Assembly (NCBI RefSeq): GCF_039812505.1
Contig: NZ_JBDIAQ010000104.1
Span: forward strand, 1-12,155
Length of the DNA: 12,155 nt
Origin: Intrasporangium_A sp039812505
GTDB lineage: Bacteria > Actinomycetota > Actinomycetes > Actinomycetales > Dermatophilaceae
Direction: 5' to 3'
Notes under the pieces: generated by a model
Told to the model about the DNA's origin: nothing
The model's input: the letters and a program-made list of their open reading frames with translations, nothing else
Database searches by the model: none
Program-made: the position numbers and the translations under genes
Shown: one piece after another, positions 1 through 6,591 of the stretch
How positions within the stretch are numbered: the first letter of the stretch is position 1
Layout: each line of letters starts with the position of its first letter

Positions 1-5
1 TGAAA

Positions 6-384
6 GTGGATGAGTCGGCCTGTACGCCGGGTTCTGTCCCACGCCCCCGTTGCCGGTGACGCGGTGGCGGCCATCCATCTCGGCCGGCCATTGCTGACCG
101 GCTCCAGCGCCCTACCCGCGCACTCGACCGGGCCGGTCTCGAGCGTGCGCTGTCTGGGCTTGCTCCGGGTGGGGTTTACCGAGCCGCCCCAGTCGCCTGA
201 GGCGCTGGTGGTCTCTTACACCACCGTTTCACCCTTACCGGGCCGAAGCCCGGCGGTCTGTTCTCTGTGGCACTGTCCCGCGGGTCGCCCCGGGTGGCTG
301 TTGGCCACCACCCTGCCCTGTGGAGCCCGGACGTTCCTCGGCAGGGCCGAGGCCCTGACGCGGCCGCCCGGCCGACTCATCCAC
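6..384 (-). ncRNA. rnpB: RNase P RNA, bacterial class A
   Basis: This is the catalytic RNA of ribonuclease P, which removes 5' leaders from tRNA precursors. Read on the minus strand it starts at 384 and ends near 6. The two ends form a perfect 14-bp P1 helix (371-384 with 6-19, core GATGAGTCGGC). Conserved stretches are visible: GAGGAACGTCCGGGCTCC near the 5' end, ACAGAACCCGGCGTACAGGC near the 3' end, GGTAAGGGTGAAACGGTG in the middle, and GCTCGGTAAACCCC, whose GGT is the loop that pairs with tRNA CCA ends. About 379 nt is normal for actinobacteria. The exact 3' end is uncertain by a few bases because the window starts there. The open reading frames that cross it on both strands are chance. 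Confidence 0.96.
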
Positions 385-388
385 GCCC

Positions 389-419
389 AGCATAGGGCTA
401 TGCCGCTCAGCGCGGTGAA
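389..419 (-). promoter_or_regulatory. candidate rnpB promoter
   Basis: On the minus strand a -10-like TATGCT (394-389) lies 4 bases before the predicted RNA 5' end at 384. A -35-like TTCACC (419-414) lies 19 bases upstream of it. Four of six bases match at each element and the spacer is slightly long, so this is a moderate inference supported mainly by position. Confidence 0.4.
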
Positions 420-487
420 TGTGCACGCTCAGCGCGTTGCGTGTGCACGCTCGATGCCGAATCGTGCACCGTCGTCACATGGTGCAC
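405..487. repeat. decaying tandem repeat, about 22-bp unit ending in GTGCAC
   Basis: Four consecutive segments each end in the palindrome GTGCAC: 405-426, 427-448, 449-469 and 470-487. The first two are 22 bp and differ at three positions; both begin GCTCAGCGCG and end TGTGCAC. The third (21 bp) keeps only GCTC at its start and GTGCAC at its end; the fourth (18 bp) keeps only GTGCAC. The array lies in the 115-bp gap between the MFS stop and rnpB, overlapping the candidate rnpB -35. Because GTGCAC is self-complementary, neighbouring copies can pair in RNA (for example CGTGCAC with GTGCACG around 443-469), so it could be the 3' end of the MFS mRNA. It could also be a helically phased protein-binding array. 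Function is unknown. Confidence 0.6.
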
Positions 488-499
488 GCCGTCCACCCC

Positions 500-1951
500 T
501 CACCCGTGCGATGTCGGCGGGGTGGTCTCCTCCGGCCACTTCGCGCCGTTCTCCCAGTAGTAGCGGATCGCGTCCAGCCGCCGGCCGGTGGTCTCCGGCG
601 CGTACTTCGCGACGAACGCCAGCGACAGCAGCGCGAGGATGCCGAAGATCACGAAGACGCCCACGCCGCCGGCCCTGTTCAGCAACGGCGGGAAGAGCTG
701 GGCGACGATCCAGTTCGCGACCAGGTCGGCGGTCAGCATCGCGCTGGCGCCCATGCCGCGCAGGTGGGTCGGGAAGCTCTCGCCGGCGAAGACCCAGACC
801 ATCGCCCCGAAGCCGAAGGTGAAGCCCATCGTGAACAGCACCAGCCCGATGAAGCCCAGCGCGATCCAGCCGCTGCTCAGGTGCACGTCCGACAGGTTCG
901 TCACACCGCCGGCGCCGATCCGGAAGACGATGATCAGCAGGATGTTGGCCAGCACCATGATCCCGATGCCGGTCATCAGGATCGGCCGGCGGCCCATCCG
1001 GTCGACCAGGCTCATCGAGATGAACACCGCTATCAGGCTGGCGAACTGGACGAGTGCGGACAACCCGAACTGCAGGGTGTAGTCGGTCGGGTTGACGCCC
1101 ATCGCCTTGAAGATCTGCGGGCTGTAGTAGACGATCGCGTTGATGCCGGTGATCTGGACGAAGAAGCCCAGGACGATCACGAACACGGTCGCACGCACGT
1201 AGGGCCTGCGGAACATCGCCTTGAGCCGGTCGGTCGCGGGGGTGCCGTCGGTCAGCTCGGCGATCTCGCGGGACATCGTCTGCAGCTCCGCAGCGGAGTC
1301 GACGCCCGGGTTCATCTGCGCCAGGACGTGCGCGGCCTCGTCGCGACGGCCCTTCATCAGGTACCACGTCGCGGTGTCCGGCAACCGCCAGATCACGACC
1401 GTGATGATCGCCCCGGGGATGGCGGCGATGCCCAGCATCCACCGCCAGTTCTCGGTCGGCGCGAGCGCCATACCGAGCAGGTAACCGAGGATGACGCCGA
1501 TGACCGTCGCCACCTGGTAGAGGACGAGCATCGCGCCGCGGATGTCCGGCGCCGCCGACTCGGCCAGGAACATCGGGGCCACCACGATCGCCACGCCGAT
1601 CGACAGACCGAGCAGGACCCGCGCCACGGCCAGCGAGTCGACCGACCAGGCGAGTCCGGACATCAGCGAGAAGAGCGAGAACGCGACCGCGACCCCGACC
1701 ATGGTCGTCTTGCGCCCGAAGCGGTTGGCCAGCCAGCCACCGGACAGCGCGCCGACGATCTCGCCGACGATCACGAAGCCGGTGACCGACCCCTGCTGGA
1801 TGGGGTTGAGGTGGAAGTCCTTGGTGATGAAGTCGAGCGCGGCGCCGATGTTGGACGTGTCGTACCCGTAGAGGACACCCACGGTCGCGGCCGCGGCCGC
1901 GACCGTGATCCCGAGGCGGGAGGACCCCCGCATGCTCTGCAACAGACTCAC
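500..1951 (-). CDS. MFS sugar porter (sugar:H+ symporter family)
   Basis: This is an inner-membrane secondary transporter of the major facilitator superfamily, sugar porter family; the substrate cannot be told. The 483-residue protein has the usual length and about 12 hydrophobic segments. Family motifs run in order: NRFGRK (77-81, loop 2-3), VARVLLGLSIGV (109-120), AESAAPDIRG (130-139), QITGINAIVYYSPQIF (266-281, the sugar-binding helix 7 signature), DRMGRRP (317-323), AGESFPTHLRG (389-399) and PETTG (452-456). The PESPRWL motif usually found after helix 6 is degenerate here (PDTATWYL, 191-198). The GTG start at 1951 is preferred because AAGGAG lies 6 bases upstream. It stands alone between metZ and rnpB, with its own promoter and an operator-like palindrome, which suggests regulated sugar uptake. 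Confidence 0.9.
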   Translation of the reverse strand: MSLLQSMRGSSRLGITVAAAAATVGVLYGYDTSNIGAALDFITKDFHLNPIQQGSVTGFVIVGEIVGALSGGWLANRFGRKTTMVGVAVAFSLFSLMSGLAWSVDSLAVARVLLGLSIGVAIVVAPMFLAESAAPDIRGAMLVLYQVATVIGVILGYLLGMALAPTENWRWMLGIAAIPGAIITVVIWRLPDTATWYLMKGRRDEAAHVLAQMNPGVDSAAELQTMSREIAELTDGTPATDRLKAMFRRPYVRATVFVIVLGFFVQITGINAIVYYSPQIFKAMGVNPTDYTLQFGLSALVQFASLIAVFISMSLVDRMGRRPILMTGIGIMVLANILLIIVFRIGAGGVTNLSDVHLSSGWIALGFIGLVLFTMGFTFGFGAMVWVFAGESFPTHLRGMGASAMLTADLVANWIVAQLFPPLLNRAGGVGVFVIFGILALLSLAFVAKYAPETTGRRLDAIRYYWENGAKWPEETTPPTSHG

Positions 1952-1985
1952 GCCCGCTCCTTCGTCCTGAGATCCGGCTGCCTGC

Positions 1986-1999
1986 GATTGCTCACAATC
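1986..1999 (-). promoter_or_regulatory. operator-like inverted repeat at the MFS promoter
   Basis: The sequence GATTG-TGAG-CAATC is a 5-bp inverted repeat with a 4-bp centre, resembling the core of LacI-type operators (TTGTGAGC). It lies just downstream of the candidate -10, at about the expected transcription start, and 35 bases before the GTG of the transporter. No regulator gene is in the window. Binding by a LacI-family sugar repressor is inference. Confidence 0.4.
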
Positions 2000-2001
2000 C
2001 G

Positions 2002-2029
2002 TCCATACCCAGGATCGGCGGGCTGTCGA
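2002..2029 (-). promoter_or_regulatory. candidate promoter of the MFS gene
   Basis: On the minus strand TCGACA (2029-2024, five of six to the -35 consensus) is followed after 16 bases by TATGGA (2007-2002). The predicted start falls in the GATTG...CAATC palindrome. The -10 matches only in its TAT half, so confidence is limited. Confidence 0.4.
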
Positions 2030-2119
2030 ACGACCCCCGCCCGTCAGGTCAGGTTGACCGCGCCCGCCGCTGCGCGCTGTGTGGTGGCCGGCGGCGCGCT
2101 GCGCGGTGGCGCGATCCCC

Positions 2120-3298
2120 TCAGCCGAGCGCCTGGCTGAGGTCCTCGACGAGGTCGCGCACGTCCTCCAGACCGATCGACACGCGCACCACCCCGTCGGT
2201 GATGCCGACCGCCTGCCGGGCCTCGGGCGTCAGCCGCCGGTGGGTCGTGGTGGCCGGGTGGGTGATCAGCGACTTCGTGTCGCCGAGGTTGTTCGAGATG
2301 TCGACGATCCGCAAGGCGTTCATGAACGCGAAGGCCTCGGCCTTGCCGCCGTCGATCTCGAAGGTGATGACCGTGCCGCCGCCGAGCATCTGCCGTCGGG
2401 CCAGCTCGTGCTGCGGGTGCGACTCGAGGAAGGGGTGGACCACGCGGCGCACCCGCGGATGACCCTCGAGGAAGCGGGCCACCTCGAGCGCGGCCTCGGC
2501 CATCCGGTGCACCCGCAGGGACAACGTCTCCAGGCCCTTCACGAGGACCCAGGCGTTGAAGGGCGACATGGCCGGTCCGGTGTGGCGCATCAGGTTCTGC
2601 ACCGGCCCGTCGATGAACTCGCGCGGCCCGAGCACCGCGCCGCCGAGCGTCCGCCCCTGCCCGTCGATGTGTTTCGTGGCCGAGTAGACCACGATGTCGC
2701 CACCGTGCTCGAGCGGCCTGGAGAAGACCGGCGTGCCGAAGACGTTGTCGACCACCACGGTCGCGCCGGCGGCGTGCGCGAGCTCGGCGACCGCCCGGAT
2801 GTCGACCAGCTCCTGCATCGGGTTGCTCGGGGTCTCGAAGAACACCGCGGTGGTGGGCACGGACAGCGCCGCGCGCCACTGCTCGAGGTCGGGGCCGTCC
2901 ACGAACACCGTCTCCACGCCGAAGCGCGGCAGGATCTCGTCGAGGATCACGAAGCAGGAGCCGAAGAGCGAGCGCGACGACACGACCCGGTCCCCCTTGC
3001 CGACGAGCGCGGCGAGGGCCACCCAGACCGCCGCCATTCCGGACGCCGTCGCGAAGGCCGCCTCGGCGCCCTCCAGACGCGCCATCCGCTCCTCGAACAT
3101 GCGCACCGTCGGGTTCCCGTAGCGCGAGTAGATGAACCGGTCGGTCGGCCCGACGAAAGCCGCCTCGGCAGCCTCGGCGGTCTCGTAGACGAACCCGGAC
3201 GTCAGGTAGAGCGCCTCCGCGGTCTCGTGGAACCCGCTGCGCGCCAAACCGGCCCGGACGGCGAGCGTGTCCGGGTGCCAACCCGTCCCGGGCCTCAT
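2120..3298 (-). CDS. metZ: O-succinylhomoserine sulfhydrylase (PLP-dependent)
   Basis: This cytosolic enzyme of methionine biosynthesis converts O-succinylhomoserine and sulfide to homocysteine. The 392-residue protein belongs to the Cys/Met metabolism PLP family (MetB/MetZ/MetC). Visible features are IYSRYGNPT (56-64, phosphate and active-site tyrosine loop), ATASGMAAV (83-91), D184 in VVVDNVFGTP (pyridine nitrogen contact), and SATKHIDGQGR (206-216) with the PLP-binding K209. The GQGR version and the neighbouring rhodanese point to MetZ rather than cystathionine gamma-synthase; acetyl-homoserine as substrate cannot be excluded. The ATG at 3298 overlaps the rhodanese stop as ATGA, and MRPGTGWHPDTLAVRAG is a normal family N-terminus. 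A much longer upstream extension in the same frame is chance. Translation is probably coupled to the rhodanese. Confidence 0.92.
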   Translation of the reverse strand: MRPGTGWHPDTLAVRAGLARSGFHETAEALYLTSGFVYETAEAAEAAFVGPTDRFIYSRYGNPTVRMFEERMARLEGAEAAFATASGMAAVWVALAALVGKGDRVVSSRSLFGSCFVILDEILPRFGVETVFVDGPDLEQWRAALSVPTTAVFFETPSNPMQELVDIRAVAELAHAAGATVVVDNVFGTPVFSRPLEHGGDIVVYSATKHIDGQGRTLGGAVLGPREFIDGPVQNLMRHTGPAMSPFNAWVLVKGLETLSLRVHRMAEAALEVARFLEGHPRVRRVVHPFLESHPQHELARRQMLGGGTVITFEIDGGKAEAFAFMNALRIVDISNNLGDTKSLITHPATTTHRRLTPEARQAVGITDGVVRVSIGLEDVRDLVEDLSQALG

Positions 3299-3708
3299 CC
3301 CTGCACCCACGGCAGCCCTGCCACCTTCCAGCCGGACACCGTCCGGTGGTGCTCGGTGTCGTGCGGCCCCTCGAACCCGTCGAGCACGTTGTACGCCCGT
3401 CGCCACCCGGCCGCGGTCGCCACCTCGGCCGCGGCGATCGACCGCACCCCGGAGCGGCAGAGGAAGTACACGGCCGCGTCCTTCGCGATGCCCGCGTCCT
3501 GCAGCTGCTCGGCGAACCGGTCGTTGACGCGGCCCTCGGGGTAGCTGACCCATTCGATGCGGACCACCTCACGGCCGAGCGAGGTGAGGTCGGGCAGACC
3601 CACGTACGTCCACTCGGCGCTCGTGCGCACGTCGACGAGAGCGGCGGCCGGGTCGGCCCCGAGGGCCTGCCAGGTCTCGCTCGGGGTGAGGTCACCGGCG
3701 TAGCTCAT
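3295..3708 (-). CDS. single-domain rhodanese (sulfurtransferase-like)
   Basis: This is a cytosolic 137-residue single rhodanese domain. ALVDVRTSAEW (23-33) is the CH2A-type motif, and the active-site loop CRSGVRS (84-90) carries the catalytic C84 that holds persulfide sulfur. The C-terminal NVLDGFEGP (107-115) is the usual end of the fold. A rhodanese directly before metZ is, as I recall, a conserved pair in mycobacteria and relatives. Together with the ATGA overlap this suggests it supplies or scavenges sulfide or sulfane sulfur for homocysteine synthesis; that role is inferred. The ATG at 3708 has no Shine-Dalgarno sequence. It stands 6 bases after an extended -10-like element, so the mRNA may be leaderless. 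Confidence 0.9.
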   Translation of the reverse strand: MSYAGDLTPSETWQALGADPAAALVDVRTSAEWTYVGLPDLTSLGREVVRIEWVSYPEGRVNDRFAEQLQDAGIAKDAAVYFLCRSGVRSIAAAEVATAAGWRRAYNVLDGFEGPHDTEHHRTVSGWKVAGLPWVQG

Positions 3709-3714
3709 GCGCCG

Positions 3715-3723
3715 AATATGTCA
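3715..3723 (-). promoter_or_regulatory. extended -10-like element before the rhodanese (possible leaderless start)
   Basis: On the minus strand the sequence TGACATATT (TGn plus CATATT) is followed by six bases and then the rhodanese ATG. This is the spacing at which transcription would start on the A of the ATG. It lies in the short gap after the RNase H stop, so rhodanese-metZ may have its own promoter. No clear -35 is visible. Confidence 0.45.
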
Positions 3724-3732
3724 CAGCCGCCG

Positions 3733-4782
3733 TCAGTGCAGGTGGCCCGTCCGGTTCGTGAATGCCACCGACGCGGTCCCGTCCGGCCAGACCTCGACGG
3801 CGCTCAGGCTGCCCGGCGCGGTGGCGACCGCCCAGAACCGCTCCGGCGCCAGCCCCAGCACCTCGGCCAGCACGGTCAGCACGCCCCGACGGGTGGTGAC
3901 CGCCGCGACGGTGCCACCCGCTCCCACCAGGGCGAGGTATGCCGCTCGCACCCTCGCGTCCGCCCCCGCCGTGCGGCTCGTGCCGCCCCAGTCCGGCGCA
4001 TCGAGCACGTCGGCACCGATCGTCCCGGCGATCCGGCCGGCCACCTGTCTCGCCAGCGGGTCGTCGCCGGTCAGCACCCGCGTGCCCGGCCCCAGCAGCT
4101 CGAGTGCCGCGGCGGCGACCTGCGCCACCCGGGACGCGTCGTCGGGCACCTGCACCAGCAGCAGTCGCAGCCCGGTGCCGGCCGACGGCCCGGGGCTCGC
4201 GCCCGGCGCCTGCTCCCCCTCCAGCCGGGGCGCCTCCCGCGCCGGTGCCGCTCCCCCCGCGGGTGCGGCTCCGGACACCGCGGCGGCCGTCTGGCCCGTG
4301 GATCCCGTACCTGTCTCCCCGCCGGCGACGCCGGGGAAGCGACGCACGCTCTCGCCGTCCATCGCCTCGTTGCTGAGGGCGTCGGCCGCCGCGTTCTGCT
4401 CCCGCGGGACCCACTGGAAGTCGACCGAGCCACCACCCGCGACGATCCGGGAGCACAGCTCCCGGGCCTGCCGGGCCAGCCGCCGCATGTCCTCGTGCTT
4501 GATCTTCCATCGCCCGGACATCTGCTCGACGACGAGCCTGGAGTCCATCCGCACCTCGACCGTGGCCGACGGGTCGAGATCGAGCGCGGCCTGCAGGCCG
4601 GCGATCAGGGCCGAGTACTCGGCCACGTTGTTGCTGGCCGTCCCGAGCGGCTCGGCCAGCTCGACGAGGACGGCACCGGTCTGCCCGTCGCGCACGAGCG
4701 CGCCGTATCCGGCCACACCCGGGTTGCCTCGGGAGCCGCCGTCCGCCTCGACGACGAGGCGACGGTGCCCCGCTGCCGTCAC
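3733..4782 (-). CDS. RNase H (type I) fused to a degenerate histidine-phosphatase domain
   Basis: The 349-residue cytosolic protein has two parts. Residues 1-140 form an RNase HI domain that would cleave the RNA strand of RNA-DNA hybrids. All four catalytic acids are present: D14 (EADGGSRGNPG), E55 (NNVAEYSALIAGL), D80 (RMDSRLVVEQMSG) and D134 (NAAADALSNEA). An Ala/Gly/Pro-rich linker spans about 150-203. The C-terminal part aligns in layout with the CobC-like acid phosphatase half of the actinobacterial bifunctional RNase H/phosphatase. However, the LLLVRHG signature is LLLVQVP (207-213), and the second histidine motif (VSH) is replaced by AAVTTRRG (293-300). The phosphatase is therefore probably inactive. 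The end AVEVWPDGTASVAFTNRTGHL resembles the family C-terminus. The GTG at 4782 overlaps the preceding stop as GTGA, giving VTAAGHRRLVVEAD. Confidence 0.88.
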   Translation of the reverse strand: MTAAGHRRLVVEADGGSRGNPGVAGYGALVRDGQTGAVLVELAEPLGTASNNVAEYSALIAGLQAALDLDPSATVEVRMDSRLVVEQMSGRWKIKHEDMRRLARQARELCSRIVAGGGSVDFQWVPREQNAAADALSNEAMDGESVRRFPGVAGGETGTGSTGQTAAAVSGAAPAGGAAPAREAPRLEGEQAPGASPGPSAGTGLRLLLVQVPDDASRVAQVAAAALELLGPGTRVLTGDDPLARQVAGRIAGTIGADVLDAPDWGGTSRTAGADARVRAAYLALVGAGGTVAAVTTRRGVLTVLAEVLGLAPERFWAVATAPGSLSAVEVWPDGTASVAFTNRTGHLH

Positions 4783-5519
4783 AAGCCGGACTCGGCGGTG
4801 CGGATCATGATCCGGCGGCACTCCTCGCAGCGCACGACCTCGTCCTCCGGCGCCCGGCGGACCCGGTCGAGCTCGACGGTCCCGAGCTCGAGCTGGCAGC
4901 CGCCGCAGCGACGTTGTGTCAGCTCGGCCGCCCCGACCCCGCCACCGGCCACGCGGATCTTCTCGTACAGGGCGACCAGGTCCGCGCCGACGCCGGCGAC
5001 CAGGTCGGGCCGTCGCGTGTTGATCTGGGCGACCTCGGACTCCAGCCCGCCCAGGGCGGTGGCCTCCTCGGCGCGCAGGGCCTCGAGACGTGCCGCCACG
5101 TACGCCCGGGCGCGGTCGAGCCGGGCGACCTGGTCGGTCAGCGACTCGGACCGCTCCATGACCTCGAGCTGCAGGTCCTCGAGCTCGCCCTGGCGCCGGG
5201 CAAGGGAGACCAGCTCGTGCTGCAGGGAGGTCAGCTCCTTCGGCGACCCCTGCCCGGAGTCGAGCCGGGCCCGGTCCCGTGCCGCCCGGTCGCGCACCAG
5301 CTGGACGTCCTGCTCGGCCTTGGTCAGCTCGCGCTGGACGTCGTCGACGGCGGTGCGGGCGTTGACGAGGTCGACGTCGACGTCGCCCAGCTCCCGCTCG
5401 GCCACGGTGATCGCCGCGGTCTGCGGCAGGTGCGCCCGGGCATGGGCGATCTGGTCGAGCCGCGTGTCGAGGGCCTGCAGGTCGAGCAGGCGCCATTGGC
5501 GGGACTGGTCGGCTTTCAG
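4779..5519 (-). CDS. C4-type zinc-ribbon coiled-coil protein (DUF164/CdsZ-like)
   Basis: The 246-residue protein has a long charged coiled coil (about residues 10-175, rich in E, R, L, Q) followed by a C4 zinc ribbon: CGGC (C205, C208) and CEEC (C231, C234). It matches the actinobacterial family found next to nif3 and the RNase H gene; molecular function is not established, though nucleic acid binding has been proposed. I choose CTG at 5519 as the start. LKADQSRQWRLLDLQALD then lines up with the family N-terminus, GGAGG lies 6 bases upstream, and CTG overlaps the nif3 stop as CTGA. The nearest standard start in frame, GTG at 5582, would add 21 residues (MELRGRRQPRW...), lacks a ribosome site and overlaps nif3 by 67 bases. 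Confidence 0.85.
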   Translation of the reverse strand: MKADQSRQWRLLDLQALDTRLDQIAHARAHLPQTAAITVAERELGDVDVDLVNARTAVDDVQRELTKAEQDVQLVRDRAARDRARLDSGQGSPKELTSLQHELVSLARRQGELEDLQLEVMERSESLTDQVARLDRARAYVAARLEALRAEEATALGGLESEVAQINTRRPDLVAGVGADLVALYEKIRVAGGGVGAAELTQRRCGGCQLELGTVELDRVRRAPEDEVVRCEECRRIMIRTAESGL

Positions 5520-6394
5520 GATGCACCTCCGGATGCTGGTCTGGCCTGGCCAGCGCGGTTGGCGCCGACCACGAAGCTCCACGGCTCGGTGCGAAGCGCC
5601 GACACCTTGGCCTCGACCCTAACGGGTCGTCGCTCCACGTCCGCCCCGAGCGCGTCGAGCAGGCGACGACGCGCGTCCTCGAGCCAGAGGGACTCGGTGG
5701 CCCAGTGGCCGGCGTCGACGAGGTACGGCCGCCCGCCGCGGGCCTCCTCCCGCGCCTCGAGCACGGGGTGGTGGCGCAGGTCGGCGGTCACGTAGACGTC
5801 GGCGCCGCTGGCGCGTACCGCGTCGAACTGGTCGTCGCCCGAGCCGCCGAGGACGGCCACGGTGCGGACCTGGCCGTCGGGGTCGCCGCTGACCCGGATG
5901 CCGCCGACGGCCGGGGGCAGCACCCGGCACAGCCGGTCGGCGAACTGCGCCAGTGACTCGGGTGCGGGCAGCTGCCCGACCCGCCCGGCGGCATACCCCT
6001 CGAGCTGCGCGAGCGCCCGCTGCTCGACCAGCCCGAGCGCGTCCGCGAGCACCCCGCTGACGCCGGGGTCGGAGACGTCGGCGTTGGTGTGCGCGACGTA
6101 GAGGGCGATGTCCGCCACGACGAGCCGGCTCACGCTCGCGCCCTTGGCGCTGGTGGTCGCGACGGAGTGCACGCCGCGCAGCAGGAGCGGGTGGTGGGTC
6201 ACGAGCAGGTCCGCGCCCCACGCGGCGGCCTCGTCGATGACGGCGAGCGTCGGGTCGAGGGCGAACAGGACCCGCCGGACCGGCTGGTCGAGGTCGCCGG
6301 TGACCAGACCGACCCGGTCCCAGGCCGCCGCACTCGCGGGCGGGTAGAGCGCCTCCAGCTCCCCGACGACGTCACCCAGCAGCCAGCCTGTCAC
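5516..6394 (-). CDS. Nif3/DUF34 family dinuclear-metal protein (YbgI-like)
   Basis: This is a 292-residue member of the Nif3-like family (YbgI/YqfO), which binds two metal ions and has been annotated as GTP cyclohydrolase I type 2; its true reaction is uncertain. Metal-ligand motifs are seen: LLVTHHPLLL (H67, H68), VAHTNAD (H102, D106) and the C-terminal DAGHWATES (H230, E234). Its length matches the short form without the PII-like insert. The GTG at 6394 gives VTGWLLGDVVGELEALYPP, a typical family start. A longer frame running upstream crosses the tRNA and is chance. The GTG lies one base after the tRNA-Val 3' end, so there is no room for a ribosome site outside the tRNA. Its stop overlaps the zinc-ribbon start by 4 bases. 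Confidence 0.92.
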   Translation of the reverse strand: MTGWLLGDVVGELEALYPPASAAAWDRVGLVTGDLDQPVRRVLFALDPTLAVIDEAAAWGADLLVTHHPLLLRGVHSVATTSAKGASVSRLVVADIALYVAHTNADVSDPGVSGVLADALGLVEQRALAQLEGYAAGRVGQLPAPESLAQFADRLCRVLPPAVGGIRVSGDPDGQVRTVAVLGGSGDDQFDAVRASGADVYVTADLRHHPVLEAREEARGGRPYLVDAGHWATESLWLEDARRRLLDALGADVERRPVRVEAKVSALRTEPWSFVVGANRAGQARPASGGAS

Positions 6395-6395
6395 G

Positions 6396-6468
6396 TGGGC
6401 CCGGCCGGGATCGAACCGACGACACCCGCGGTGTAAACGCGGTGCTCTACCACCTGAGCTACAGGCCC
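6396..6468 (-). tRNA. tRNA-Val (anticodon UAC)
   Basis: A complete 73-nt cloverleaf is present. The acceptor stem is GGGCCTG with CGGGCCC (one T-G pair). The D arm is GCTC...GAGC, the anticodon stem is CCGCG/CGCGG around loop TTTACAC (anticodon TAC), the variable loop is GTGTC, and the T arm is GTCGG-TTCGATC-CCGGC. The discriminator is A at 6396. The following bases are CGT, so CCA is not encoded and must be added after 3' processing. It lies between the peroxiredoxin gene and nif3, on the same strand as both. Confidence 0.97.
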
Positions 6469-6507
6469 TCACCGGGCCGAGCCCCAGGGGCACGACACGG
6501 CGGGAAC

Positions 6508-6516
6508 ATTCTGTCA
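6508..6516 (-). promoter_or_regulatory. candidate promoter element before tRNA-Val
   Basis: TGACAGAAT on the minus strand reads as an extended -10 (TGn plus CAGAAT, four of six to consensus) and resembles the TGACATATT before the rhodanese. It would start RNA about 30-35 bases before the mature tRNA. No good -35 is visible, so tRNA-Val may also be reached from the peroxiredoxin gene. The rest of the 123-bp gap (6469-6591) shows only GC-rich short inverted repeats and no clear terminator. Confidence 0.25.
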
Positions 6517-6591
6517 GGTGCAGCGCCGGGTCCGGACCGTAGCGCACCGGGAGGAGCAGATGTCCGACCCTCGGCCCCCGCCGGCGGCCGC

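Noticed and set aside
10..822. Plus-strand open frame over the start of the window
   Set aside because: It runs through the RNase P RNA gene, which is supported by conserved sequence and the P1 helix, and then antisense to the MFS gene.
419..3544. Open frame of 1041 codons on the plus strand opposite the MFS gene, metZ and rhodanese
   Set aside because: It is antisense to three recognisable genes and crosses their intergenic regions; the protein is low-complexity R/H/D/E/Q-rich sequence.
3733..5526. Possible fusion giving a 597-residue N-terminally extended RNase H protein
   Set aside because: The upstream part is an alternative frame of the zinc-ribbon gene and is low complexity; the GTG at 4782 gives the normal RNase H N-terminus.
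5516..6547. Longer Nif3 start at 6547
   Set aside because: The extension reads through the tRNA-Val gene and has no family similarity; GTG at 6394 fits.
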